A stretch of DNA of 64,000 nucleotides from Sedimentisphaerales bacterium (GCA_016928435.1 JAFGKT010000075.1:1-64000); one strand, 5' to 3'. Numbered from the stretch's first letter, positions 49,871 to 59,818 are shown. Made by a program: numbers and translations. The notes: generated by a model not told the origin, from the letters alone.

Positions 49871-50721
49871 TACACCGTTGATTCCGTAGCGGAAGGTTCG
49901 CTGACCGGACTATAAAAACGCAAAGGTCGGCACTTATCGATCAAACCATACTGCTGAGCCAATTCATAAAACCGACAAAGCCCCCGTTGTTGGCGTTTCC
50001 CGAAGTCAAAGCAAATATTTTCCGCGAAATACCGCTGCGCCACTTCGTTAGAAAAACCATGCCGCCCGGCATAAGCCGCAATCACAGCGTCAATATTCTT
50101 GCGCCCTTCAGTGGCCGCGTTCTGCAGCAACTCACATAAATGCCCATCAACCGTCTCACTCGGACACGCCCAAAACGCGTAAACAAAAGGCAACGACGTC
50201 AGCTCAAACCAAGCCTGCCCCAAATCCAACTGGTAAGGCCAATTCGGCAACTGACCCAAAACCTTATCACCAATCAACAACACCGCTTGCTCCGCTTCAA
50301 TCGGTCCCGCCAAAGGCTTCATCGGCAACTCGCGTCCAAACCGCAACTGCCAAACCACCCCCGCCAACACTATCGAAGTGTGTGAATCCCCATCACATGC
50401 CAAGCATTCAATCTCATCCAAAGGCCGTCTAGACATTATCCGCACTGTAAGCACCTCGCCCTGCGAAGCAATCGCCGCAATAGGCAAAATAAACCAGTCT
50501 TGGCTCGTCCGCTGATAGTCAATACTAGGCACTAAAGCGCAATCGACACTGCCGGCTTCCATCAACCCCGCCAGACGCGAAGGAACATCAAAACTAACAT
50601 CCACCCGATCGTTATCTGCCAGGGTATATGTCAAAGGCCGGGTATTGAAAAAGCTCACCGCCCCCACCCGGTACCTATCACGCCCAACCAGTCTCTCTGT
50701 TGCATCGTTGTTTTCTGTCAT
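49870..50721 (-). CDS. mqnA: Chorismate dehydratase MqnA
   Basis: This 283-residue protein of the MqnA/MqnD periplasmic-binding-like family converts chorismate to 3-enolpyruvylbenzoate, the first step of the futalosine menaquinone pathway. Recognised by RVGAVSFFNTRPLTYTL, CALVPSIDYQRT and LPFVYAFWACPSE. It begins the mqnA-mqnC pair. mqnE, mqnB and mqnD are not in the window. Confidence 0.9.
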   Translation of the reverse strand: MTENNDATERLVGRDRYRVGAVSFFNTRPLTYTLADNDRVDVSFDVPSRLAGLMEAGSVDCALVPSIDYQRTSQDWFILPIAAIASQGEVLTVRIMSRRPLDEIECLACDGDSHTSIVLAGVVWQLRFGRELPMKPLAGPIEAEQAVLLIGDKVLGQLPNWPYQLDLGQAWFELTSLPFVYAFWACPSETVDGHLCELLQNAATEGRKNIDAVIAAYAGRHGFSNEVAQRYFAENICFDFGKRQQRGLCRFYELAQQYGLIDKCRPLRFYSPVSEPSATESTV

Positions 50722-50784
50722 AGTTGCTTATTATACCTCGATTAATGCCGCTGACAAGGGCATGAACCCCTAAGGAAAAATTCC

Positions 50785-50813
50785 TTGGCCCCACGCCGCC
50801 CTTGCCCTATAAT
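50785..50813 (+). promoter_or_regulatory. Predicted promoter directly abutting the yggS start
   Basis: TTGGCC (50785-50790, 4/6) and an exact TATAAT (50808-50813) are 17 bases apart. The expected transcription start is at about 50820, one or two bases before the ATG at 50822, so the mRNA would be leaderless. No ribosome-binding site is present. Confidence 0.5.
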
Positions 50814-50821
50814 CAGCCATC

Positions 50822-51565
50822 ATGAAAAAAAGGATCGCTGACAATCTGCAACGGATTCGTGACAATGTAGCCGAAGCCTGCCTCCGCAAAAATCGCGATC
50901 CCAACGAAGTCAGAATCGTCGCGGTAAGCAAAACCGTCGATGTAGATGCCATTCTTTCCCTTTTGGAACTGGGACATTTGGAACTGGGTGAATCACAAGT
51001 TCAGCAGCTAATCCAACGCGACGCCCGAATCCGCGAAACCCTGGCCCGACAGCGCGAACTGCACAGCACCCCTGAAAGCCAAGCCCTGCCGAGGCCTCAT
51101 TGGCACATGATCGGCCATCTTCAGCGCAATAAAGTCAAACAAGTACTTCCCCTGGTGGACATGATCCACTCGGTCGATTCCCTGCGTTTGGCTGAAGAAA
51201 TCAACACCGGCGTCGCCAAGTCCGGCCTAGCCCACAAAGCCAAAATCCTCCTGCAAGTCAACACCAGCCAAGAAAAGCAAAAGTTCGGCCTGGCTGTCGG
51301 TGCCGTCTCAGCTCTGGCTGAACAAATAAAAACCTTGCCCAATCTCGAAATCGCCGGCCTAATGACCATGGCGCCGCTCACCGACGACGCGGAAATCTCC
51401 CGGTTTTGCTTCGGCCGACTGCGCGAAATCTTCGAGGAAATGCGCGGCGAACGAATCGTCGGCCCTGAATGCACACACCTTTCAATGGGAATGAGCCAGG
51501 ACTACATCGCAGCCGTCGAAGAAGGCGCTACTATCCTGCGTATCGGCTCCGCTCTCTTTTCTTAG
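50822..51565 (+). CDS. YggS-family pyridoxal phosphate homeostasis protein
   Basis: This 247-residue single-domain PLP-binding protein has VRIVAVSKT (PLP lysine), HMIGHLQRNK, LQVNTSQEKQKFG and HLSMGMSQDYIAAVEEGAT. Family members (PLPBP, YggS) balance vitamin B6 and amino acid pools and show no known enzyme activity. The first ATG aligns with family starts. The promoter lies so close that the transcript is probably leaderless. Confidence 0.93.
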   Translation: MKKRIADNLQRIRDNVAEACLRKNRDPNEVRIVAVSKTVDVDAILSLLELGHLELGESQVQQLIQRDARIRETLARQRELHSTPESQALPRPHWHMIGHLQRNKVKQVLPLVDMIHSVDSLRLAEEINTGVAKSGLAHKAKILLQVNTSQEKQKFGLAVGAVSALAEQIKTLPNLEIAGLMTMAPLTDDAEISRFCFGRLREIFEEMRGERIVGPECTHLSMGMSQDYIAAVEEGATILRIGSALFS

Positions 51566-51678
51566 ATCCGAGAAATAACTACGTTGCCAAAGCATTAGGC
51601 TGTAACAAGCTATTGTCTTTCGCTGACACTAATTGTCCTTTGAGCTACTCGGTACTCTAACAGAAAAAGTGTGCCCTC

Positions 51679-52308
51679 ATGAGGGAACCTATTCGCAGCT
51701 ATCTTTATAGTCTGTATATTTCTTGGCGTACGGGCAATATGGATGGATTCCGCCCCAAAATATTGGCATACCATCGTAACGTCATAAGGATTGGCAAAGG
51801 TGCCCGTTTGATTGTGGGCAAACGTCTGCATCTGTCAACCAGGCCCACAGCATGGCCCGGCGGGTGCTTCATAGAACTGGGAGCCAACAGCACAATCCAT
51901 TTCACCGGCTACGCCAGTATCCGCGCCGAAGTCCGAATCGAAACCACCGAGAATGCTAAAATAACCATTGGTGATCGTTGTATTGTGAGGGAACGCGCAC
52001 GCATCAATGCCAACCAGGAAATCACCCTTGGCGACCGCACAGGTATCGGAAATAGTACCATGATCTCCGACGGCGATTTTCATCCCATAATCGAAAATGG
52101 CAAAGTGCAGCAAATGACCGCGCCCGTTCATATAGGCGACCACATATGGGTCGGCGCTCACTGTATTATCCTAAAGGGAGTTACCATCGGCAACGACACC
52201 ATGATCGGAGCCGGTTCGCTGGTCACCAAAGACATTCCCGATCATGTTGTCGCATTCGGCCGACCTGCCAAACCCCATCATAGTATCGACAGTTGTTTTC
52301 GCAACTAA
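51679..52308 (+). CDS. Hexapeptide-repeat acyltransferase
   Basis: This 209-residue left-handed beta-helix protein has many hexapeptide turns (IRIGKGARLIVG, AKITIGDRCIVR, EITLGDRTGIG) and the C-terminal active region HIGDHIWVGAHCIILKGVTI plus GAGSLVTKDIP. It resembles WbbJ and maltose O-acetyltransferases that acetylate sugars, often of surface polysaccharides. The acceptor is unknown. It follows yggS and converges on mnmA with only five bases between stops. Confidence 0.85.
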   Translation: MREPIRSYLYSLYISWRTGNMDGFRPKILAYHRNVIRIGKGARLIVGKRLHLSTRPTAWPGGCFIELGANSTIHFTGYASIRAEVRIETTENAKITIGDRCIVRERARINANQEITLGDRTGIGNSTMISDGDFHPIIENGKVQQMTAPVHIGDHIWVGAHCIILKGVTIGNDTMIGAGSLVTKDIPDHVVAFGRPAKPHHSIDSCFRN

Positions 52309-52313
52309 CCCGC

Positions 52314-53384
52314 TTACCGCCCCGGCGATGCTATCCAACCGCCCCCCAATACAAATCCATCCTTATCGTAAAACACCGCCGCCTGACCAGGCGTAACCGC
52401 GCTAACCGGCTCAGCAAAATCCACTCTCACCCTACCGTCGTCTAACGGCGTAATCTTCGCCGGCGCCCCACGATGGTTGTAACGTATCTGGGCCGAAACC
52501 TCCAACGAACCCACCGGCCGATCGACCAACCAAATCATATTCTCAGTCACAAACGTACCACTAAGCAATTCCTCCCGGCTGCCCAGCACCACCGTATTAG
52601 TCTCAGCATCCAATCGAATCACATACGCCGGGTCACCCAACGCGATCCCCAACCCCCGCCGCTGACCTATCGTATAACGAAAAATCCCATTATGTTCGCC
52701 CAACACCTCCCCAGCGGAATTGATAACCACGCCCGGCTTAACCAATTCCGGCGCGTGTTCCGCCACCACCCGAGCATAATCATCATCCGGAATAAAACAA
52801 ATTTCCTGCGATTCGGATTTGTCGTGTATCGGCAACTTCAATTCTTGAGCGAAACTGCGTACCTGCACCTTGTGATAATCACCCAAAGGCAGCAACACAC
52901 GCCCTTGGTTTTCTCGCCCCATACCGAACAGCACGTACGATTGATCTTTCTTATAATCCCACGCCCGGCACAAACGCGCCCCCTGCTCCGTCTGCGCCAT
53001 TCGAGCATAGTGCCCCGTCGCGAAAAATTTCGCCCCCACCTCATCCGCATGATCGATCAGCGCGCCGAACTTCAAACGCCGATTACACAACACACAGGGA
53101 TTAGGCGTACGGGCATGGCGATACTCATCCACAAAATAATCCACAATCCCCTTGAGCTGCTCGCGAAAATCCAGCACATCCAATTCAATGCCCAGCATAT
53201 CCGCCACTAGCCGCGCATCGTCCGCCCCGTCGGTTGATGCGTCTCCGAAAGTATCCTCCCCCGCTACGCCCAATCGCATATACACCCCGCGCACTTCATA
53301 CCCCGCCCGCTGCAGCAGCGCCGCCGTAACACTGCTGTCCACCCCCCCGCTCATCGCCACCAATACCGTATCCTTACGCGCCAT
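52314..53384 (-). CDS. mnmA: tRNA-specific 2-thiouridylase MnmA
   Basis: This 356-residue enzyme thiolates U34 of tRNA-Lys, -Glu and -Gln at C2. The PP-loop SGGVDSS (12-18), nucleophile Cys97 (NPCVLCN) and second catalytic Cys196 (SQEICFIPD) are all present, as is TIGQRRGLGI. The ATG at 53384 with AAGGA seven bases upstream is preferred to an ATG five codons earlier. Its substrate tRNA-Gln is of the CTG type in this window; a TTG isoacceptor would be the usual target. Confidence 0.94.
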   Translation of the reverse strand: MARKDTVLVAMSGGVDSSVTAALLQRAGYEVRGVYMRLGVAGEDTFGDASTDGADDARLVADMLGIELDVLDFREQLKGIVDYFVDEYRHARTPNPCVLCNRRLKFGALIDHADEVGAKFFATGHYARMAQTEQGARLCRAWDYKKDQSYVLFGMGRENQGRVLLPLGDYHKVQVRSFAQELKLPIHDKSESQEICFIPDDDYARVVAEHAPELVKPGVVINSAGEVLGEHNGIFRYTIGQRRGLGIALGDPAYVIRLDAETNTVVLGSREELLSGTFVTENMIWLVDRPVGSLEVSAQIRYNHRGAPAKITPLDDGRVRVDFAEPVSAVTPGQAAVFYDKDGFVLGGGWIASPGR

Positions 53385-53419
53385 CAAAATCCTTATCATT
53401 CCCTCCGCAAACCAGTGGG

Positions 53420-53455
53420 GTGGGTAATTTTAACATCTTGTTCAATGTTACCCAC
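53420..53455 (-). other. Inverted repeat upstream of mnmA
   Basis: GTGGGTAA (53420-53427) and TTACCCAC (53448-53455) form a perfect 8-base stem, extended by AACAT/ATGTT with a bulge. It lies between the nucleoside deaminase stop and mnmA start. No T run follows, so it may be mRNA structure or an operator. Confidence 0.35.
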
Positions 53456-53492
53456 GCGGTTCTCTGACCAATCGGTTGCGGTTTAACCACTC

Positions 53493-54077
53493 TTACGACT
53501 GCTTACTGTTATAAATCTCCCCACCCTCCTCAGCGTATAGCTGAAGCAACTCAACCGACTTATCCCGCAGCACATCTTCAATCACTTTTATGCCCCGCCG
53601 CTCCAGCAGTGCCATCCAATAATTGGGTTTATCACCTTCATCAAAGCCTATCGCCCGAGCGTCATTGTCCCTCGCGCCGCAAACCAACCGAACAATGCCC
53701 GACCAAGCCAACGCCCCCAAACACATCGCGCAAGGCTCGGTAGAACTGACCAACTCATAACCCCCTTCGCCCACCAAAGCAAGATCATAACTGCCCAACG
53801 ACTGCTGCGCCAGCGAAAGCGCCATCATCTCCGCGTGGGTTATGGAACAATTGCTCGTTTGAACAATGTTGACTCCGACGGATATGAGCTTACCGGTATC
53901 TTGAGCAAACACCGCCGCGGCAAAAGGCCCCCCCGTCTTACGAGCGATATTCTCCTCTACCAAACTCAGCACAAACTCCATACGCCGCTCATCGTCGAGC
54001 AACGGTTTATTACACTTACGCGCAACAGGCCCAACCCAATCAGGCAGAGCAAGAGTAAGCTGGTACTTTTTCGCCAT
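53493..54077 (-). CDS. Nucleoside deaminase, zinc-dependent (CDA superfamily)
   Basis: This 194-residue protein has the zinc and proton-shuttle signature HAE (81-83, THAEMMAL) and PCAMC (115-119). This wording is shared by guanine deaminases and TadA-like enzymes. GGPFAAAVF and the length beyond the HAE motif fit guanine deaminase better than TadA, but the substrate is unproven. It follows lon by 24 bases on the same strand. Confidence 0.82.
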   Translation of the reverse strand: MAKKYQLTLALPDWVGPVARKCNKPLLDDERRMEFVLSLVEENIARKTGGPFAAAVFAQDTGKLISVGVNIVQTSNCSITHAEMMALSLAQQSLGSYDLALVGEGGYELVSSTEPCAMCLGALAWSGIVRLVCGARDNDARAIGFDEGDKPNYWMALLERRGIKVIEDVLRDKSVELLQLYAEEGGEIYNSKQS

Positions 54078-54101
54078 AGATTACGCTCCGAACTCGGTCA
54101 G

Positions 54102-56876
54102 CTATTTGGCTTCTAAGGCCAACTTCAACACTTTTTCGACCCGTTTGACGAACTGAAATTTAATGCCTTTTAGAACGTTCTTAGGCAAATCTTCCAGATT
54201 TTTGCGATTGCGCTCCGGAAGAATAACCGTCTTGATACCAGCCCGCTTGGCGGCGATGACCTTTTCCTTCACCCCGCCGATCGGCAGCACCGAACCGGTA
54301 AGCGTAATCTCGCCGGTCATGGCGATATCATGTCGTACCGACCGACCAGACAACAACGACGCCAACGAAGTAAACATCGCCAAGCCTGCCGACGGACCAT
54401 CTTTCGGTATCGCCCCGGCGGGAACGTGAATGTGAATGTCACGCTTCTTCAACGCCTCTTCGTCAGCTATAGTTTCAAGCAAATCCTTGGGCAACTTCAC
54501 CCGTCGCACGCTGCCGTCCGTCACCGCCAGGTTTTTCAGCACACTAAATGCCGCCTGGGCTGATTCCTTCATCACATCGCCTAATTGTCCGGTAAGCAGC
54601 AACTGACCGCTACCAGGCATAATCGTCGCTTCGATAAAGAGAATCTCACCACCCACCGGCGTATAAGCCAGGCCCGTCGCCACGCCCGGCACACTGCTGC
54701 GCATAGCTAATTCCGACTCGTACAGAATCGGACCAATCAACTTGCCCAACATTGTCGGGGTTACCGTAGCGCTTTTGCGTTTGCCCTCGGCGATATCCGC
54801 AGCTACCGCTCGGCATACCGAAGCGATTTTGCGCTCTAATTCACGAACCCCCGCTTCGCGCGTATATGACTCTATGAGAGCCAGCAACGTCTCATCGCCC
54901 AACTTGAGCTTCGACGCCGTCAGACCGTTCTCTTTAAGCTGGCGCGGCACCAAGTAACGCTTGGCAATCGCCAACTTGTCGTCAGTCGTATAACCGGGTA
55001 GCTCCAAAACTTCCATACGGTCACGCAATGCCGGGGGAACCGGCCCCATGTAATTCGCCGTCGCGATAAAAATCGTCTTGGAAAGGTCAAACGGCTGATC
55101 GATATAATGATCCGTAAAGGTGTTGTTCTGTTCGGGATCGAGCACTTCCAGCAAAGCCGACGCCGGGTCGCCTCTAAAGTCCGCGCCGATTTTGTCCAAC
55201 TCATCCAGCATGAATACCGGATTGTTCGTACCGCATTTGCGCAGTTCTTGGATAATACGTCCGGGTATCGCGCCGATATACGTCCGGCGGTGGCCTCGAA
55301 TCTCCGCTTCATCACGCATACCGCCCAAAGACACACGCACAAACTCCCGACCCATGGAAGCGGCTATGCTTCGGCCCAGCGAGGTCTTGCCTACCCCAGG
55401 CGGACCAACCAGACAAAGAATCGGACTGCGACCTTGCGGATTCAATTTACGCACCGCCAAGAACTCCAAAATCCGCTTCTTTACCTGAACCAAATCATAA
55501 TGATCGCGATTGAGAATACGACGCGCTTTGACCAAATCGAGTTTGTCGCGACTGCTCTTGGACCAGGGCAGTTCGCAAAGCCATTCAATATAACTGCGAA
55601 GCACACTGAACTCCGGGCTGATCGAATGTATTCGCGACAAACGTTCCAGCTCCCGCATGGCTTCATCTTCGACCTTTTCCGGCATTTGCGCATCAATAAT
55701 ATCTTGCTTGAGTTCCGCTATGTCCTGCGATTTCTGATCGGTTTGGCCCAGCTCGGTCTGAATCGCCTTTAGCTGCTCCTGCAAAAAGTACTCGCGCTGG
55801 GTTTTGTCGATTGATTGACTAACCTGCTGATGAATCTTATCCGAAAGCTCCAACAGCTCCAATTGACCCGCCAACGCGACCGATAGCTTTTGCAGGCGTT
55901 CTTCGACGTCGATGGTTTCCAGCAGTTCTTGCTTTTTGTCGATGGGAATATTGATATTGGCTGCGAGAAAGTCCGCCAACGCGCCGGGGTCTTCGATGTT
56001 GCTCAACACAACATTCACTTCATCGGGGATGTTGGGGGCAAGTTGAATCATTTTTTCCGCGGTATGCCGAATGTTGGCTGCCAGAGCCTGCAGCGTTTTG
56101 CTCGGCTTGACTTCGGAAGTGATAACCTCGATCCGCGCCTGCATGAACGGTTCTATCGAAAGCCATTCCACCACCTTGAAGCGTACCAAGCCATGCACCA
56201 CCAGGCTGTTTTGGCCGTCAGGCAATTTCAATGTTTTCAATACGGTAACCGCTGTGCCGGTCGGATACAGGTCGTCGGCGGTAGGGTTGTCAATACTGGG
56301 GTCTTTTTGGGTGATAACGCCGATAACGTTGTCGGGCTGATTGAGCGCTGCCTTGTCATTTGCCGTGATCTCGTCAATTTCTTGATTGAGTTGGCCTTCA
56401 GCCAAGGCCGCCAAAAGCCGCCGACTGCGAGGCCGCCCCACCGCCAAAGGAATAACCGTTCCAGGAAACACAACCACATTGCGTAAAGGCAAAATCCCCA
56501 ACTCAGTGGGAATCAGAAAATGATCGAAATCCGCTTCGGTCTTTGTTTTCATACCGACGCGCCGCCGGGTCGAGCGCAATCTAGGCTGCTCTTTGCCGCG
56601 AGCGACCGACCTGGCTGTAGCCTTATCGCCGGCCTTAGACTGCACCGTAATCTGTCGCGTCGCGGGGGGCAGTTCTATCCCGGTGGAATTCACATCCACT
56701 TCATCCGGATCGATAGCGTCGGTGTCTAATTGACAGGTATCCCAGATAGAATCGCCGTTGGGCTCGGCCGGACTTTCAGACGGACCAATCTCAACCTCCG
56801 GTTCATCGCGGATCGGTTGTTCGTTGGGATCACTTTTCTTCTTACGGGTGGTTTTTTTGCGTTTTGTCTCGCTCAT
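54102..56876 (-). CDS. lon: ATP-dependent protease Lon with charged N-terminal extension
   Basis: This 924-residue LonA protease has the LAN substrate domain (from about 118, LGILPLRNVVVFPGTVIPLA), the AAA+ module (GPPGVGKTS, then MLDELDKIG) and the protease domain with Ser829 (KDGPSAGLAM) and Lys872. Lon degrades damaged and regulatory proteins. A typical LonA has about 780-820 residues; the extra 110 N-terminal residues are Lys/Arg-rich, then acidic, and look disordered. Met at 56876 is the first in frame. Confidence 0.95.
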   Translation of the reverse strand: MSETKRKKTTRKKKSDPNEQPIRDEPEVEIGPSESPAEPNGDSIWDTCQLDTDAIDPDEVDVNSTGIELPPATRQITVQSKAGDKATARSVARGKEQPRLRSTRRRVGMKTKTEADFDHFLIPTELGILPLRNVVVFPGTVIPLAVGRPRSRRLLAALAEGQLNQEIDEITANDKAALNQPDNVIGVITQKDPSIDNPTADDLYPTGTAVTVLKTLKLPDGQNSLVVHGLVRFKVVEWLSIEPFMQARIEVITSEVKPSKTLQALAANIRHTAEKMIQLAPNIPDEVNVVLSNIEDPGALADFLAANINIPIDKKQELLETIDVEERLQKLSVALAGQLELLELSDKIHQQVSQSIDKTQREYFLQEQLKAIQTELGQTDQKSQDIAELKQDIIDAQMPEKVEDEAMRELERLSRIHSISPEFSVLRSYIEWLCELPWSKSSRDKLDLVKARRILNRDHYDLVQVKKRILEFLAVRKLNPQGRSPILCLVGPPGVGKTSLGRSIAASMGREFVRVSLGGMRDEAEIRGHRRTYIGAIPGRIIQELRKCGTNNPVFMLDELDKIGADFRGDPASALLEVLDPEQNNTFTDHYIDQPFDLSKTIFIATANYMGPVPPALRDRMEVLELPGYTTDDKLAIAKRYLVPRQLKENGLTASKLKLGDETLLALIESYTREAGVRELERKIASVCRAVAADIAEGKRKSATVTPTMLGKLIGPILYESELAMRSSVPGVATGLAYTPVGGEILFIEATIMPGSGQLLLTGQLGDVMKESAQAAFSVLKNLAVTDGSVRRVKLPKDLLETIADEEALKKRDIHIHVPAGAIPKDGPSAGLAMFTSLASLLSGRSVRHDIAMTGEITLTGSVLPIGGVKEKVIAAKRAGIKTVILPERNRKNLEDLPKNVLKGIKFQFVKRVEKVLKLALEAK

Positions 56877-57049
56877 GCAGCGTTAGTTTCCAATATAAGA
56901 ATACAAATCGACTCCTAAGTACAGCTCCAGCCTCACGCCGCACTTAACAATGGTCTCAGCAGGAACACAGCGGAAGATTCACTGATAACATAATCTGCCC
57001 CCAGCTTCGGCATCGGCATAAGATCAGCCTTGCCCCAAGGGTATCGGTA

Positions 57050-57078
57050 AGCTTAGCGGCAAGATAGAGAATTGTCAA
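57050..57078 (-). promoter_or_regulatory. Possible promoter upstream of lon
   Basis: On the minus strand an exact TTGACA (57078-57073) is followed after 17 bases by TAAGCT (57055-57050), only 3/6 to the -10 consensus. It would give a leader of about 170 bases. No heat-shock operator was recognised. Confidence 0.3.
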
Positions 57079-57141
57079 ACACAGCCCGGCGTAAAGCCTG
57101 GCCCAATCACATACAAGAGGTTTTTACAGCGGTAATTACGA

Positions 57142-58662
57142 TTATCGCACCGACCCCTGGATCAGCACGGTACGCCGCCCTATCGGGCTGACCAAAGACA
57201 ACTGCATTGCTCCAGTCTCAAAGTCTGTTTGACTGACAATGTCACGCAATTGATCCACTGTCTGTATCGCTGCGCCATTCACATGGGTAATTACCTCACC
57301 GACACGCAAACCACAAAGTTGGGCCAACGACCCCTGGATCACTTCGACAATGATCACCCCCCTGGTCTTTGAATCCAGTCCGTAAAAACGCGCAGCCTCC
57401 GAATCGAGCTGCCGCACCGAAACCCCCAACCGCGGCCCGTTTCCATGAGGCGATTGCGAACGACCAGGCCCATCAGAACGATTACGCGGGTCCGACTGCG
57501 CCAACCAATGATTTTGCTCCTCCATCGCCTTGGCGACATCGCGGTCACCCAAGACTATATCAAAGTCTATCATCTCGCCGTCGCGCCAGACCGAAAAAGT
57601 CGCTTCCGTTCCCGGAGCCATCGTGGCAATAAGATTACGCAATTGGTTATCATCGACAATTGGATTGCCGTCGATCGCTGTGATGATATCAAAACCTTCG
57701 AGCCCCGCTTCAGCAGCCGGAGTGTTCGGAACTACCAGGTGTATCAGCACGCCTTCGACGTCCTCGGGAAGCTCAGCCAAAAACTCCGGAAGATCTCTGC
57801 TCAACTCCAAAATATACTCCTCAGGTAGATTACGCAGTTCCTCCAGAGTCCTATTCTGCATCGTCACTCCTAGATAACCGCGACGCACCTGTCCGTGAGC
57901 GATCAGTTCGCTCGTGACAAAACGCACCAAATCACTAGGCACAGCAAAACCATAGCCCGCTGACACACCCGTCGGACTGAGAATATTGGAATTGATGCCG
58001 ATCACCTGGCCGTAGAGATTCACCAACGGACCACCGCTGTTACCCCGATTGATTACCGCGTCGGTCTGGATGAAATTTTCGTAAGCCCATGGGTTTACGT
58101 CACCACCCACGCCGCCTCGCAAAACCCCGGTTTGTCGGCCGAGAAAACTCACCACACCCGTCGTAACCGTCTGCTGCAAACCGAAAGGAGAACCTATCGC
58201 GATGACAAAATCACCTACCTGCAACTCCGAAGAATCGCCCAATACCGCGTAAGGCAATTCTTCATCGCCCGGGTCAATCTGCACCACCGCTAGATCGGTA
58301 TCAGGATCGCACCTTACGTCTTGCGCCGAAAAACGACGCCCGTCCGGCAGAATAATATCAACTTCACTGCCGTCAGCTACCACATGATTGTTCGTCACCA
58401 CATAACCGGCTGGATCAATTATAAAACCCGAACCCAAACCCAAAGGCTGACCGTTATTACCACGCACATCAATGAAAACCACCGCAGGCATTACCTGCTG
58501 GACAGCCCTACGGAAGGTGTTGTTAATCTGCGCTGCCAGATCGGTCTCGGCCGCAGTCAGAGGCTCAGGCGGCACCGCGAACGAAACCGCCGGCACTGTC
58601 AAAACCGCCAGCAAAAACCAAATTACCGCCACTTTCCGATTAAACCCAATAGCTCGTAACAT
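57142..58662 (-). CDS. Periplasmic serine protease, HtrA/DegP family
   Basis: This 506-residue protein has a signal peptide (cleavage likely after VSFA, residue 29), a trypsin-like domain with His93 (TNNHVVADG), Asp123 (DTDLAVVQID) and Ser209 (NRGNSGGPLVN), and two PDZ domains (about 255-370 and 405-500). HtrA proteins remove misfolded envelope proteins. It has an acidic insert in the first PDZ domain. It sits 265 bases upstream of lon, putting two quality-control proteases side by side. Confidence 0.93.
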   Translation of the reverse strand: MLRAIGFNRKVAVIWFLLAVLTVPAVSFAVPPEPLTAAETDLAAQINNTFRRAVQQVMPAVVFIDVRGNNGQPLGLGSGFIIDPAGYVVTNNHVVADGSEVDIILPDGRRFSAQDVRCDPDTDLAVVQIDPGDEELPYAVLGDSSELQVGDFVIAIGSPFGLQQTVTTGVVSFLGRQTGVLRGGVGGDVNPWAYENFIQTDAVINRGNSGGPLVNLYGQVIGINSNILSPTGVSAGYGFAVPSDLVRFVTSELIAHGQVRRGYLGVTMQNRTLEELRNLPEEYILELSRDLPEFLAELPEDVEGVLIHLVVPNTPAAEAGLEGFDIITAIDGNPIVDDNQLRNLIATMAPGTEATFSVWRDGEMIDFDIVLGDRDVAKAMEEQNHWLAQSDPRNRSDGPGRSQSPHGNGPRLGVSVRQLDSEAARFYGLDSKTRGVIIVEVIQGSLAQLCGLRVGEVITHVNGAAIQTVDQLRDIVSQTDFETGAMQLSLVSPIGRRTVLIQGSVR

Positions 58663-58876
58663 ATTATAAATCTCTCATTATCAAAGGCTTAAATGCCAAT
58701 AGCTCTAGTTTTTCTTGCTCCAAGGCCCCCGCCGCAACTTCCTAGCTGTATTATAGTACGCTCGCCGCGGGATATCCGTTCATGGCGTACGAATCGAGAC
58801 TTTTCTGCCCTCAGCCCACTTTTGGCGAGATATACCTTAGATATTACCGGCACGATTATGATACACGCTGGATTGA

Positions 58877-59725
58877 CTAAAGTGCCTTGATCGCCGCTCG
58901 AAAAGCGTCAATATTCTCGGCGTTCATGTGGTAACAGTGGTCGTTATCCGGGAATCGCCTTGCCGCTACGTCGGCGACATACTCTTGAGCCGCCTTCAAC
59001 ATCATAGGCGCTACTTGGCAATAAGTCTTGACAAAACGCGGAGCTGAACCACCGGGCAATCCCATAACATCATGTAAAACAATAACTTGCCCGTCACAGC
59101 CGGGACCGCTGCCGCAACTTATAACCGGCACCTCACAGCGTTTGCTGACCTCCGCAGCCACCTCCGCGGCCACACACTCCAACAACAACGCCACCGCCCC
59201 AGCCTGCTGCATCGCCAGGCAATCCTTAACCAAATCCACCGCCTGCTCAACCTGCCTGCCTTTGACAATAGTAGCGGTTTGATACGCCGATTGCGGACGA
59301 TAACCCAAATGAGCGATCACCGGAATATTCGCCTTGGCTAAATCCGCCACCAAATCGACATAACGATGATCAACTTCTACCTTGACCGCGTCGCAGCCGG
59401 CTTCGGTCAGGAACCGCCCGGCGTTACGTATCGCGTCGGCCTTGCTGGTCTGGTAGCTCAGAAAAGGCATATCACCGATCAAAAACACATTGGGCCCACC
59501 TCGACGAACCGCCGCTGTAATCGCGATCATCATATCCATAGTCGCCGGGAGAGTACTATCATACCCCAATATCACCTGCGCCAGCGAATCGCCCACCAAA
59601 ATGCTGTCGATCCCCGCTTGCTGCAATAATGCCGCGGTGTGGGCATCGTAGCAGGTCAATACGGTTATAGGACGCTGCTGTCTTTTAAACTCCAACAGTT
59701 GAGCTAGATTAACTCGCTGTGACAT
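58877..59725 (-). CDS. panB: 3-methyl-2-oxobutanoate hydroxymethyltransferase (ketopantoate synthesis)
   Basis: This 282-residue enzyme adds a hydroxymethyl group from methylene-tetrahydrofolate to ketoisovalerate in pantothenate and CoA synthesis. Metal and substrate motifs are present: TCYDAHTAALL, VGDSLAQVILGYDST, IAHLGYRPQSAY and the catalytic Glu in LLLECV. Full length. No panC or panD is nearby. Confidence 0.95.
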   Translation of the reverse strand: MSQRVNLAQLLEFKRQQRPITVLTCYDAHTAALLQQAGIDSILVGDSLAQVILGYDSTLPATMDMMIAITAAVRRGGPNVFLIGDMPFLSYQTSKADAIRNAGRFLTEAGCDAVKVEVDHRYVDLVADLAKANIPVIAHLGYRPQSAYQTATIVKGRQVEQAVDLVKDCLAMQQAGAVALLLECVAAEVAAEVSKRCEVPVISCGSGPGCDGQVIVLHDVMGLPGGSAPRFVKTYCQVAPMMLKAAQEYVADVAARRFPDNDHCYHMNAENIDAFRAAIKAL

Positions 59726-59818
59726 ATAGTTTTATTCTCCAACAATCCGCCGAGACATCCATCGCGGGGCAATGTAACTAACACGCCGATCCTACACTAA
59801 TGATAAGCGTTTCGGCGG

